Counted from the stretch's first letter, positions 1 to 5,479 are shown. The stretch: DNA of 25,969 bases from CAZFZQ01 sp964522845 (GCA_964522845.1 CAZFZQ010000006.1:1-25969); one strand, 5' to 3'. Notes: generated by a model from the sequence alone, not told the origin. Made by a program: numbers and translations.

Positions 1-42
1 CCTTTTTAAAAAGAGTTCAGTGTGAGATTTTTTCTTCTTAGG

Positions 43-126
43 TTAATCGTGTTTTTTCAAATCTAAAGTATGCCGCGACAAAGGGCGGTTATCGTCAACT
101 TTTATCACAATAATCTTATCAGCCAT
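43..126 (-). CDS. possible leaderless small ORF, 27 codons
   Basis: A short minus-strand frame starts with ATG at 126-124 and stops with TAA at 45-43, giving a 27-residue peptide beginning MADKIIVIKVDD. I do not recognise it. The only support is position: a match to the extended -10 consensus (139-147) ends about 12 bases upstream, which would give a nearly leaderless message. No Shine-Dalgarno sequence is present. Translation past the TAA continues open to the window edge, so this may be the start of a longer broken gene outside the window. Confidence 0.2.
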   Translation of the reverse strand: MADKIIVIKVDDNRPLSRHTLDLKKHD

Positions 127-138
127 AGATACTTTATT

Positions 139-147
139 ATTATATCA
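139..147 (-). promoter_or_regulatory. extended -10 promoter (TGATATAAT)
   Basis: The minus strand reads TGATATAAT, a full match to the extended -10 consensus TGnTATAAT. There is no good -35 hexamer at 16-18 bases. Predicted transcription starts near 132 and runs leftward out of the window. Confidence 0.35.
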
Positions 148-157
148 TATCGCTATC

Positions 158-186
158 TTGTAAAAAACCTCGCGCTGTGATAAATT
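158..186 (+). promoter_or_regulatory. possible promoter of the small exported protein gene
   Basis: TTGTAA at 158-163 and TAAATT at 181-186 are separated by 17 bases, upstream of the gene at 211. The match to sigma-70 consensus is partial. The gene also has a clear Shine-Dalgarno (GAGGGAGG, 200-207). Confidence 0.3.
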
Positions 187-210
187 TTAATAAAGCAGAG
201 GGAGGCAAAA

Positions 211-447
211 ATGAGGCGGCTTGTTCTTTGTCTTTCGCTATTTATCCTGTGCAGCTGCGATGCGCATGCGCACTTTTCCGCCGGCGCGACCGATGCGGAA
301 AAAAACCAGCGCGCGGCCATGTGCAAAGATCTCTGCAACAAAGAACATTACAGCGTAAAGTTTATCCGCCACGACGGCACCATCGAACATCACAAAATCG
401 GCATTGTTTCGCTTTCCGGTAAAACCGCCTGCGAATGCAAATTCTAA
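211..447 (+). CDS. small exported cysteine-rich protein (hypothetical)
   Basis: This 78-residue protein has a short N-terminal hydrophobic signal (residues 3-15). It ends either in a lipobox-like L-C-S-C (Cys16) or in a signal peptidase I site after A-H-A (residue 20). The mature part is small and polar, with Cys pairs in CKDLC and CEC that could form disulfides. The ATG is set by a strong GAGGGAGG ribosome binding site 3 bases upstream. It is one of only two plus-strand genes in the window and converges with queA across a shared hairpin. I do not recognise the family. A secreted or lipid-anchored product is inferred from the signal alone. Confidence 0.65.
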   Translation: MRRLVLCLSLFILCSCDAHAHFSAGATDAEKNQRAAMCKDLCNKEHYSVKFIRHDGTIEHHKIGIVSLSGKTACECKF

Positions 448-492
448 ATGCAAATAATACGGATAAAAAACGGATAATGCGAATATAATTAA

Positions 493-518
493 AGCGAGCC
501 GCGAGGCCCGCTCTTTTT
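493..518 (+). terminator. intrinsic terminator between convergent genes
   Basis: Arms at 493-500 and 505-512 pair over 8 bases with one mismatch, closed by a GCGA tetraloop, and are followed by five T at 514-518. It terminates the plus-strand small gene. The reverse complement is followed by a weaker T run, so it may also serve queA. The queA stop codon (517-519) lies inside the T tract. Confidence 0.75.
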
Positions 519-1647
519 ATATAATCAGCATTGCGTCACCATAAGAATAAAACCGGTATTTTTTCTTTATGGCCTCCGCATAAATATTCTGAATCTTTTG
601 TATGCCTGTTGTTTTGCCCGGCGACAAAAATGCCGCCGTAAGCATCACAAGCGTTGATTTTGGCAAATGAAAATTGGTAATCAGGGCGTCAACAAATTTT
701 GGTTCATACGGCGGATAAATAAAAATTTTAGTGCGTTTTTTACCGGATTTAATTTTTCCGGCAACGGCGAACGACTCCAGTGTTCTTGCCGCTGTCGTAC
801 CGCAAGCAATTATCCTTTTTCCCTCTTTTTTTGCCGTATTTAATACTTTGGCGGCCTTGGGCGAGATAATCGCCAGTTCCTCATGCATTTTGTGCTCGCG
901 AATATTTTCCGTCTTAACCGGCAAAAAAGTCCCCATTCCAACATGAAGCGTCACATATTCTATTTTTATTCCCTGCTTTTTCAATTTAGCGATCAATTTT
1001 TTAGTAAAATGCAAACCGGCTGTAGGCGCGGCCACCGATCCAAAATATTTTGCAAAAACGGTCTGATACCAATCTTTATTTTCTTTTTTATATTCGCCCT
1101 GTTTTATATAGGGCGGCAGCGGCATTTCACCTAATTTAAAAATCAAATCATCCAATGCTTTTCCACTTTTATTAAACTTTATTTCCCAAATTCCTCCGCC
1201 AATTCTCTTAATTATTTCGCCCTGCAAATCTTTGGAAAAATATATTCTTAAACCGACTTCCCTGCCTTTGCCATCAATCAGGCACGTCCAGACCGCTCCC
1301 CTTCCTCCCCTTTCCAAGGGGAGGTTGGGTGGGGTTGTTTTCTTCTCCAAAAGTAAAATTTTAAATTTTCTGCCTAATTGATGGGATTGCCGCGCCCGTC
1401 CGCCGGCTGGCGGAACGGGGCTCGCAATGACTCGCCTACCGGTAAGCCGCGCCGGAATAACTTTTGTATTATTCAAAACCAGCACGTCGCCTTTTTGCAA
1501 AAACTTTCCAATATCAAAAAAATGCGTATGAATAATTTTAGTGTTCAATCGATTGTAAACAAAAAGTCGCGCCGCGTCTCTCGGCTTTGCCGGCTCGGTC
1601 GCGATCATTTCTTTTGGTAAAGTATAATCAAATTGTTTTAATATCAT
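517..1647 (-). CDS. queA: S-adenosylmethionine:tRNA ribosyltransferase-isomerase QueA, with two in-frame repeat inserts
   Basis: QueA transfers and isomerises the ribosyl part of S-adenosylmethionine onto preQ1 in tRNA to give epoxyqueuosine. Family blocks are present in order: FDYTLPKEMIATEPAKPRD at the N-terminus, DVLVLNNTKVIPARL (54-68), PLPPYI, GSVAAPTAGLHF, VTLHVGMGTFLPV and a C-terminal YRFYSYGDAMLI. The ATG at 1647 is preferred, because the ATG at 1659 lies inside a dispersed repeat and adds only four unsupported residues. Residues about 73-90 and about 103-117 are extra compared with the family and are encoded by palindromic repeats (1384-1431 and 1296-1337). Without them the length is about 343, normal for QueA. 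The gene lies downstream of queH on the same strand, separated by a repeat pair. Confidence 0.95.
   Translation of the reverse strand: MILKQFDYTLPKEMIATEPAKPRDAARLFVYNRLNTKIIHTHFFDIGKFLQKGDVLVLNNTKVIPARLTGRRVIASPVPPAGGRARQSHQLGRKFKILLLEKKTTPPNLPLERGGRGAVWTCLIDGKGREVGLRIYFSKDLQGEIIKRIGGGIWEIKFNKSGKALDDLIFKLGEMPLPPYIKQGEYKKENKDWYQTVFAKYFGSVAAPTAGLHFTKKLIAKLKKQGIKIEYVTLHVGMGTFLPVKTENIREHKMHEELAIISPKAAKVLNTAKKEGKRIIACGTTAARTLESFAVAGKIKSGKKRTKIFIYPPYEPKFVDALITNFHLPKSTLVMLTAAFLSPGKTTGIQKIQNIYAEAIKKKYRFYSYGDAMLII
1296..1337 (-). repeat. palindromic repeat inserted in frame in queA (second insert)
   Basis: A perfect 9-bp inverted repeat (1304-1312 with 1316-1324, 3-base loop) sits in a C/T-rich then G-rich context. 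On the coding strand it is translated as TTPPNLPLERGGRGA, a peptide absent from ordinary QueA at this point. Flanking QueA sequence is intact on both sides, which supports insertion in a multiple of three bases. Confidence 0.7.
1384..1431 (-). repeat. palindromic repeat inserted in frame in queA (first insert)
   Basis: The segment is bounded by GATTGCC-type and GCAATGAC-type ends and contains an internal stem (1400-1404 with 1409-1413). It encodes about 18 residues (roughly VIASPVPPAGGRARQSHQ) between the TGR block and the next conserved strand of QueA. The same ends bound module 2 of the insert in the reverse transcriptase (2519-2587), so the two look like members of one family. Confidence 0.65.
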
Positions 1648-1654
1648 ATTTTCT

Positions 1655-1723
1655 GTCATTCCCGCGAAGGCGGGAATCCAGGCTTTTTCTCCATTATCTG
1701 GATCCCCGCCTTCGCGGGGATGA
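1655..1723. repeat. inverted pair of REP-like palindromes between queH and queA
   Basis: A 27-base palindromic unit at 1655-1681 is followed 16 bases later by an inverted near-copy at 1698-1723. Each unit has its own small stem (CCCGC...GCGGG) and together they can form one long hairpin. A third copy of the unit lies inside the reverse transcriptase gene at 2598-2625. The pair separates the queH stop from queA and overlaps the alternative queA ATG. It could reduce readthrough from queH or stabilise the upstream message. Confidence 0.8.
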
Positions 1724-1746
1724 CACGGGGAGAAAATTTTGTATTA

Positions 1747-2331
1747 CTATAAACTAAACTCGCACCCGCAATAATGTTGCCTATATAATCCATGCTCATC
1801 GGAAATCTTTTTTCCTTTCAGCGCACCGTCTTGTTTTTTAAAATTAGCTTCAAAAAATCTAACGCCATATTTTTCCGCCGCGGCCACGCCAATCGGATTT
1901 ATAATTTCCGGCCGTTTATTTCTGCCAATGGTAAGCGTCGTAGCAAAAACATCCGCACCCGCTTCGCCTGCGTAGCGAGGCGAGCCAATTTCTTTGGCAA
2001 ATCTCGCCGTTTCCTCAATTCGAAACCGGAAACAAACCGGGCATCTCGCTCCGCCCTCCGGCTCTTTTTCCAAGCCCCTGACAGCTTCCAAATATTTTTT
2101 ATATTCAATTAAATATTCTTCTTCCGTGAAAACATTTTTTGGAAAAAAATCTTTTACCGCGCCGCTTTCTTCACAAAATTTTTTAAACGCCTCATAACGT
2201 TTTATCCATTCTTCGTAAGGCCAGATATTGGGATTGTAAAAATAGCCAATAACCTCGTAATCAGCGGATAAAAGCGTGGCCGGATGCGCGCTACACGGCC
2301 CGCAACAGATGTGTAATAACAGTTTTTGCAT
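1747..2331 (-). CDS. queH: epoxyqueuosine reductase QueH
   Basis: QueH (DUF208) reduces epoxyqueuosine in tRNA to queuosine, the step after QueA. The 194-residue protein has the family cysteine signature CCGPC at residues 9-13, a CPVC pair at 97-100 and a C-terminal CGC (188-190). These are expected metal-binding cysteines. The conserved core TTLTIGRNKRPEIINPIG is intact. Residues about 117-125 (SPRYAGEAG) are extra and come from a small palindromic repeat at 1961-1985; without them AKEIG runs directly into ADVFATTL as in relatives. The ATG at 2331 directly follows a good promoter with almost no leader. queH followed by queA makes a two-gene queuosine unit. Confidence 0.93.
   Translation of the reverse strand: MQKLLLHICCGPCSAHPATLLSADYEVIGYFYNPNIWPYEEWIKRYEAFKKFCEESGAVKDFFPKNVFTEEEYLIEYKKYLEAVRGLEKEPEGGARCPVCFRFRIEETARFAKEIGSPRYAGEAGADVFATTLTIGRNKRPEIINPIGVAAAEKYGVRFFEANFKKQDGALKGKKISDEHGLYRQHYCGCEFSL
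1961..1985 (-). repeat. short palindromic repeat inserted in frame in queH
   Basis: A 25-base imperfect inverted repeat (GCTTCGCC paired with GGCGAGC, one bulge) encodes SPRYAGEAG on the minus strand. It splits a block that is contiguous in QueH relatives. The inferred insert is 27 bases, nine codons. Confidence 0.55.
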
Positions 2332-2337
2332 AACAAG

Positions 2338-2366
2338 ATATTACACCAAAAACCATCAATAATCAA
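2338..2366 (-). promoter_or_regulatory. queH promoter, near-leaderless
   Basis: TTGATT (2366-2361) and TAATAT (2343-2338) are spaced by exactly 17 bases on the minus strand. Start of transcription would fall at about 2331-2332, that is at the queH ATG, so the message is probably leaderless. No Shine-Dalgarno is present, which agrees. The -35 overlaps the last codons of the reverse transcriptase remnant. Confidence 0.6.
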
Positions 2367-2518
2367 TATCTATCCTTGCGGCTATTTTCTTCACATTTCC
2401 ATGCCCCAATAATCCCAAATATGATTGCAAAGTTTCTTTCGCGGGGCACTCCTCAATTCTTTGAAACATTGGCGAAAAGCTGGGAAGTTAAATTCCCCAA
2501 AGGAAGCCCAACCCCACT

Positions 2519-2587
2519 GTCATTGCGCTTGTCCCGCGAAGCTTCAGCGGAGTGGGGAGGAGGCGTACTCGCCAACGTGGCAATCTC
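2519..2587 (-). repeat. palindromic repeat module 2 inside the reverse transcriptase gene
   Basis: The segment is bounded by GTCATTGC and GCAATC ends, the same kind of ends as the queA insert at 1384-1431. It is translated in frame as part of the extra peptide between RT motif 3 and motif 4 and lies next to the REP-like unit at 2598-2625. Confidence 0.6.
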
Positions 2588-2597
2588 CGTTCCCTCT

Positions 2598-2625
2598 GTC
2601 ATTCCCGCGAAGGCGGGAATCCAGG
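2598..2625 (-). repeat. REP-like palindrome module 1 inside the reverse transcriptase gene
   Basis: This is an exact match to the unit at 1655-1681. On the coding strand it reads WIPAFAGMT, a peptide characteristic of this repeat class. The frame stays open through it. Confidence 0.8.
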
Positions 2626-3198
2626 CCCGTTGTTCCGTTTCAAAACTCCCTATAATATTTTCCAACAACCCCACAATCTTTTCATCCTCAATATGTTCTT
2701 TCAAAATCCCAATCAAAATCTTATGATCAATGCTCGCGAAAAACTTTTTAATATCGCATTTCAACACCCAACAAGTGCGAGTATGATTTTTACTGACTTG
2801 GTACGCCATAACCCTGAAACGGTTTATCGCTTTATGCGTTCCTTTATCCAATCGGCAAGAAAAAGAATCGGCAATAAACTTCCTATCAAAAAACGGATAT
2901 AAAATCCTGTAAACCGCGTGATGTAAAAGCCGATCGCGAACGGACGCTTTATGAATATGCCGTCGCTTAGGGTCGTTCACAAAAAAACTTTCGTAATCAC
3001 CATGACGGTAATTTCCGCTTGCCAAATCATTATGCAATGATAGAATATTATCAAACAAATTACGGCTGAATTCCAAAACATCTTTTTTATATCTTTTGCC
3101 GGAGACAAATTCCTTCCACGCTAAAAATAAATTATCCAAACAAATAATATCTTCAAATTTATGGCTCAAAATCTTTTTCATAATAATACATCCTTTAG

Positions 3199-3567
3199 TT
3201 CACCCCCCCCCCCGCCCTGCCAGTTGTAATTGATAAACAAAAATCAGCTTACTGCTATTGGCTGGGGCTCTACTGCAATTTTCCCAAAACCGAACGCTAC
3301 GGCATTGGACAAAAAATCAGCCAAACCTTTCTGGACATTCTGGAATTCACTTTTACGGCTTCTTATTTGCCTCCGGAACAAAAAATAATTTTGCTGGGGA
3401 AAACTATTTCACGGCTTGATATTTTAAAATTTTTTGTTCAAATCGCCTGGGAAAATAAATTGATTCCAACTGATAAATATGCCGAACTTTCTCTAAAAAT
3501 GCAAGAAATTGGCCGGATGTTGGGCGGATGGAAAAAGGGACTTCAAAGCAAAACTCCCGCCGGATAG
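3199..3567 (+). CDS. avd: Avd-like four-helix accessory protein of the DGR, start codon not resolved
   Basis: The open frame encodes LPVVIDKQ, then FPKTERYGIGQKI, YLPPEQKIILLGKTISRLDILKFF, AWENKLI and a C-terminal EIGRMLGGWKKGLQS. This pattern is typical of bAvd/four-helix-bundle proteins that bind the DGR reverse transcriptase and template RNA. The frame opens at 3199 but contains no ATG or GTG before the conserved LPVVI. It begins in an 11-C tract (3203-3213). An ATG at 3161 lies in another frame and would join this one if the tract had one C fewer. The gene is on the opposite strand to the target, TR and RT, and is convergent with the TR 20 bases away. The coordinates give the open frame, not a proven start. 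Confidence 0.75.
   Translation, partial: FTPPPALPVVIDKQKSAYCYWLGLYCNFPKTERYGIGQKISQTFLDILEFTFTASYLPPEQKIILLGKTISRLDILKFFVQIAWENKLIPTDKYAELSLKMQEIGRMLGGWKKGLQSKTPAG
3203..3213 (+). repeat. homopolymer of 11 C at the avd 5' end
   Basis: Eleven consecutive C lie between the divergent start of the RT gene and the conserved start of the avd-like protein. The length decides whether the ATG at 3161 reads into avd. It could be a slippage switch or a sequencing-length error. Confidence 0.9.
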
Positions 3568-3586
3568 ACAGGAGAAAAACAACAGT

Positions 3587-3703
3587 TGCGGGAGAACACC
3601 CGGTTGCCATCGTTCCACCTGTCCGGATTCTCGACCGAGTTGGCGTTCACGTTCCAGCCGTCGCCGTTCCAGTTGACGTTGACCGCGCGGAGCACCGAGC
3701 TGA
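3587..3703 (-). repeat. DGR template repeat (TR)
   Basis: On the minus strand the TR aligns without gaps to 4047-4163 (offset 460). Between 3588 and 3700 there are 23 adenines (T on the plus strand); 18 differ in the VR and every other position is identical. The TR is rich in AAC codons (VNVNWNGDGW...), the codon used by DGRs because random changes at its adenines cannot make a stop. Downstream the match ends at CCCGC followed by diverging sequence (IMH-star). The TR lies outside any supported protein gene, downstream of the target gene. Confidence 0.97.
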
Positions 3704-3931
3704 TTCTCACACAAGAAACCATCCATATCACCATCCCTTGAATACTCTCGGGATTGAATCTTATTTGGGACATTAAAGTCCGCCAGTTTCTTGCGCCAAT
3801 TCTTGTATTTTTTTAAAAAGAAAATTTCTATACTCTTGCGCAAGGCGTGCCCGGCGCAACTCTCACAAAAAATTTCTTGAAGTCGTGACGCAGAAGCCGT
3901 AACCTCCGCGTAACGCACGGCTCTGCAAAAT
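3704..3931 (-). other. leader of the TR transcript, no gene recognised
   Basis: This spacer between the TR promoter and the TR holds no recognisable gene. An inverted repeat AGCCGT (3895-3900) with ACGGCT (3917-3922), containing a smaller GCG/CGC stem, lies at the predicted 5' end of the RNA. A perfect 10-base palindrome CTTGCGCAAG is at 3835-3844. A structured template RNA is inferred. Confidence 0.45.
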
Positions 3932-3940
3932 ATTATAGCA
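3932..3940 (-). promoter_or_regulatory. extended -10 promoter for the template RNA
   Basis: The minus strand reads TGCTATAAT, a full extended -10, directly downstream of the target-gene terminator. There is no good -35. Transcription from about 3925 would pass through the TR and could reach the RT gene. The identical 9-mer is found before the target gene (4723-4731) and before the gene ending at 10651. Confidence 0.6.
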
Positions 3941-3952
3941 AAATTTTTCCAT

Positions 3953-3984
3953 AAAAAAAGACCCTTTGGAAAAACCAAAGGGTC
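3953..3984 (-). terminator. terminator of the DGR target gene
   Basis: A perfect 10-bp stem (3960-3969 with 3975-3984, 5-base loop) is followed on the minus strand by seven T (3959-3953). It separates the VR-bearing transcript from the TR transcript. Confidence 0.9.
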
Positions 3985-4018
3985 AAGGGATCAAAGAGAC
4001 AAAGAGCTAACTGACTAA

Positions 4019-4032
4019 GGGTTTAAGAACCC
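4019..4032 (-). promoter_or_regulatory. hairpin downstream of the VR (likely mutagenic-homing target element)
   Basis: GGGTT and AACCC pair over 5 bases around a 4-base loop, 6 bases past the target stop codon. Bordetella phage DGR homing is known to need a hairpin or cruciform with a 4-base loop just after the initiation-of-mutagenic-homing site. Position and loop size agree; the stem here is shorter. The TR side has no equivalent. Confidence 0.45.
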
Positions 4033-4038
4033 GAGGTC

Positions 4039-4662
4039 TCAAGAATCGCGGGAGAACACCCGGCCGCCACCGCCCCACCCGCCCGGATTCTCGACCGAGC
4101 GGGCGCTCACGCCCCAGCCGACGCCGACCCAGCCGACGCTGACCGCGCGGAGCACCGAGCCGACATCGCAAACGTAGAAAATGTTCGCGTAGCCGTTGTT
4201 AAGCGGCACTCCCGTTTCGCCGTTCTTCTGCCCCTTCATCAGGGCATAGATTTGGGCGAGGGTGGTTTCTGCCTTGGCTTCTCCGCCCAATTCGGCAATG
4301 ATGGGGCCGTCCACCGACGCCTCGCGCAGGTTTTGGTAGCGCAAGGTTGTCTCATCGGACGGCTCTTCGGTTTCGCCCAGGAACCACGCTTTGAAGTTGT
4401 CGCCGAGATAGGAGATCTTCGTCGGAGCGGTGGCTTTCGTGTTCACCGCGAAATGGTTGCGGGCGACAAACTGCTTTGTCTTCGGGACAGCGACCGTGCC
4501 GAGATGCTCGAGCAGAGAGCTGGTTGCCACGACGGATCGAAGTTTGTCCTCGTCGTAGATCTCGGCGACGGCGTGAAGCCATTCCTCCCTGCCCACGCTC
4601 TGCGCCTTTCCCTCTGCGACTATCTTCTTCAAAGAAAAACTCATCGTGTCTGTCGTTCTCAT
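4039..4662 (-). CDS. DGR target protein with C-terminal variable region
   Basis: A 207-residue protein whose last 40 or so residues are the VR. The ATG at 4662 is chosen because AAGGAG lies 8 bases upstream and a consensus promoter lies further up; longer frames would run past that promoter. No signal peptide is visible, so it is probably cytoplasmic. The N-terminal 150 residues (MSFSLKKIVAEGKAQSVG, then ISYLGDNFKAWFLG) belong to no family I can name. The C-terminus (ANIFYVCDVGSVLRAV, invariant W, SVENP, W, RVFSR) has the layout of the C-type-lectin-like fold of DGR targets. Twelve codons differ from the TR; seven of them became Gly, reflecting A-to-G bias. The last codons also form the IMH. 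Ligand unknown. Confidence 0.9.
   Translation of the reverse strand: MRTTDTMSFSLKKIVAEGKAQSVGREEWLHAVAEIYDEDKLRSVVATSSLLEHLGTVAVPKTKQFVARNHFAVNTKATAPTKISYLGDNFKAWFLGETEEPSDETTLRYQNLREASVDGPIIAELGGEAKAETTLAQIYALMKGQKNGETGVPLNNGYANIFYVCDVGSVLRAVSVGWVGVGWGVSARSVENPGGWGGGGRVFSRDS
4047..4163 (-). repeat. DGR variable repeat (VR)
   Basis: The counterpart of the TR at 3587-3703. In the core (4048-4160) the differences read on the coding strand are 15 A to G, 1 A to C and 2 A to T. All are at template adenines. The VR ends at the target-gene stop region, as in known DGRs. Confidence 0.97.
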
Positions 4663-4722
4663 CGATTCTCTCCTTGATCTTGTCCCGCGTACGGAACAGG
4701 TTAACGAACATTGTTTGAAGGT

Positions 4723-4751
4723 ATTATAGCACACTTTAATACTTTTGTCAA
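4723..4751 (-). promoter_or_regulatory. consensus sigma-70 promoter of the DGR target gene
   Basis: TTGACA (4751-4746), a 17-base spacer and TATAAT (4728-4723) match consensus at all 12 positions, with TGC before the -10. The leader would be about 54 bases with AAGGAG at its end. This is the strongest promoter match in the window, which suggests high target expression. Confidence 0.92.
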
Positions 4752-4762
4752 TAGCTAAAATC

Positions 4763-4792
4763 AAAAATTCAGCTAAATTTAGCCGAATTTTT
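4763..4792 (-). terminator. terminator of the superoxide dismutase gene
   Basis: Arms 4763-4770 and 4785-4792 pair over 8 bases, then a G-T wobble, then a perfect 12-base palindrome (4772-4783). The 3' arm ends in five T on the minus strand. It lies just downstream of the dismutase stop and just upstream of the target-gene promoter. Confidence 0.7.
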
Positions 4793-4810
4793 GTTAACAA
4801 TTCTATAAAA

Positions 4811-5389
4811 TTACACCAATCTTACCGCATTCCACCACGCTTCCACAAAATCAGGCCGTTTATTGCGGTATTTGAGATAATAAGCATGTTCCCAAACATC
4901 CAAAGTTAAAATAGGCGTATGACCCAAAGAGAGCGGAGAATCCTGATTTGGCAGGGTATAAACCTTTAAGGCGCCCGATTCATCACGTACGAGCCACGCC
5001 CAGCCGCTCCCAAAATGCGCCTTGGCCGCGTCGCCAAAAACTTTTTTAAATTCTTCCACACTTCCGAAAGCCGCAACAATATCAGAAACCAGCGCTTCAT
5101 CAATTTTCTTTTCCGGCCCCATCACAGACCAGAAAAAATTGTGATTCACAAACCCTCCGCCAAAATTTTGGATTTTTTTCCTGTCCCCTTCTTCTACGGG
5201 CAAGGTTTTTAAATTTTTCAACAACTCCTCGGCCGAACCGGACAAATCCGGGTACTTGGCCAGCACCTCATTTAATTTATCCAAATATGTTTGATGATGT
5301 TTGGAATAATGTATTTCCATTGTTTCCGCATCCAAATGCGGTTCCAAAGCGTCAAAAGAATACGGCAATTTTATCATTTCAAATTTCAT
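4811..5389 (-). CDS. sodA: superoxide dismutase, Fe/Mn family, probably Mn type
   Basis: It converts superoxide to oxygen and hydrogen peroxide. The 192-residue protein has the full family layout. The four metal ligands are visible: His27 (IHYSKHH), His83 (VNHNFFW), Asp164 and His168 (DVWEHAYY). Gln149 in LPNQDSPL is the position and residue typical of Mn enzymes; Fe enzymes have the active-site Gln in the N-terminal half, where this protein has Gly-Gly-Gly (77-79). Cambialistic use of both metals is possible. No strong Shine-Dalgarno is present. It has its own terminator and a weak promoter, so it is probably a single-gene unit. It suggests exposure to oxygen. Confidence 0.95.
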   Translation of the reverse strand: MKFEMIKLPYSFDALEPHLDAETMEIHYSKHHQTYLDKLNEVLAKYPDLSGSAEELLKNLKTLPVEEGDRKKIQNFGGGFVNHNFFWSVMGPEKKIDEALVSDIVAAFGSVEEFKKVFGDAAKAHFGSGWAWLVRDESGALKVYTLPNQDSPLSLGHTPILTLDVWEHAYYLKYRNKRPDFVEAWWNAVRLV

Positions 5390-5416
5390 ATATATTTTTA
5401 TCTTAATTATTCCAAT

Positions 5417-5445
5417 ATTTTACACCAGTAAATAAAAATTCACAA
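5417..5445 (-). promoter_or_regulatory. possible promoter of the superoxide dismutase gene
   Basis: TTGTGA (5445-5440) and TAAAAT (5422-5417) with a 17-base spacer lie about 28 bases upstream of the ATG, between the tRNA terminator and the gene. Confidence 0.4.
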
Positions 5446-5448
5446 ATC

Positions 5449-5470
5449 AAAAAAGCCAACACGAAGTTGG
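5449..5470 (-). terminator. terminator after tRNA-Asp
   Basis: CCAAC (5456-5460) and GTTGG (5466-5470) pair around a 5-base loop and are followed on the minus strand by six T (5454-5449). Seven T on the other side (5471-5477) could make it bidirectional. Confidence 0.65.
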
Positions 5471-5479
5471 TTTTTTTGA

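Larger units (their letters stand above)
2356..3181 (-). pseudogene. DGR-type reverse transcriptase, internally deleted (no YxDD)
   Basis: The N-terminal 186 or so codons carry RT motifs: a KRRHIHKASVRDRLLHHAVY block, the SFSCRLDKGTHKA block and motif 3 with the first catalytic Asp in LKCDIKKFFASIDH. Then GLPLGNLTSQLFANV gives motif 4 in the LGxxxSQ form typical of DGR enzymes rather than the QGxxxSP of group II introns. Immediately after this the first frame stops (2455-2453). In another frame (about 2463-2356) the sequence continues as ETLQSYLGLLGHGNVKKIAA, the usual RT C-terminal end. The motif 5 YxDD box and motifs 6-7, about 120-150 residues, are missing. About 40 residues before motif 4 come from repeats (2519-2625). 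The start at 3181 has AAAGGA upstream (3190-3195). As assembled it cannot be catalytic. Confidence 0.88.

Noticed and set aside
1645..1659. Upstream ATG of queA at 1659
   Set aside because: It lies inside the REP-like repeat and adds four residues not found in the family. The ATG at 1647 gives the conserved start.
2356..3181. Group II intron or retron reverse transcriptase
   Set aside because: Motif 4 has the LGxxxSQ form and a TR/VR pair with an avd-like gene is adjacent. No intron domain V/VI structure or maturase region is seen.
3493..3978. Minus-strand open frame running through the TR
   Set aside because: It starts inside the target-gene terminator, reads the TR in a different frame from the target protein, has no ribosome binding site and matches no family. 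It is better explained as template RNA.
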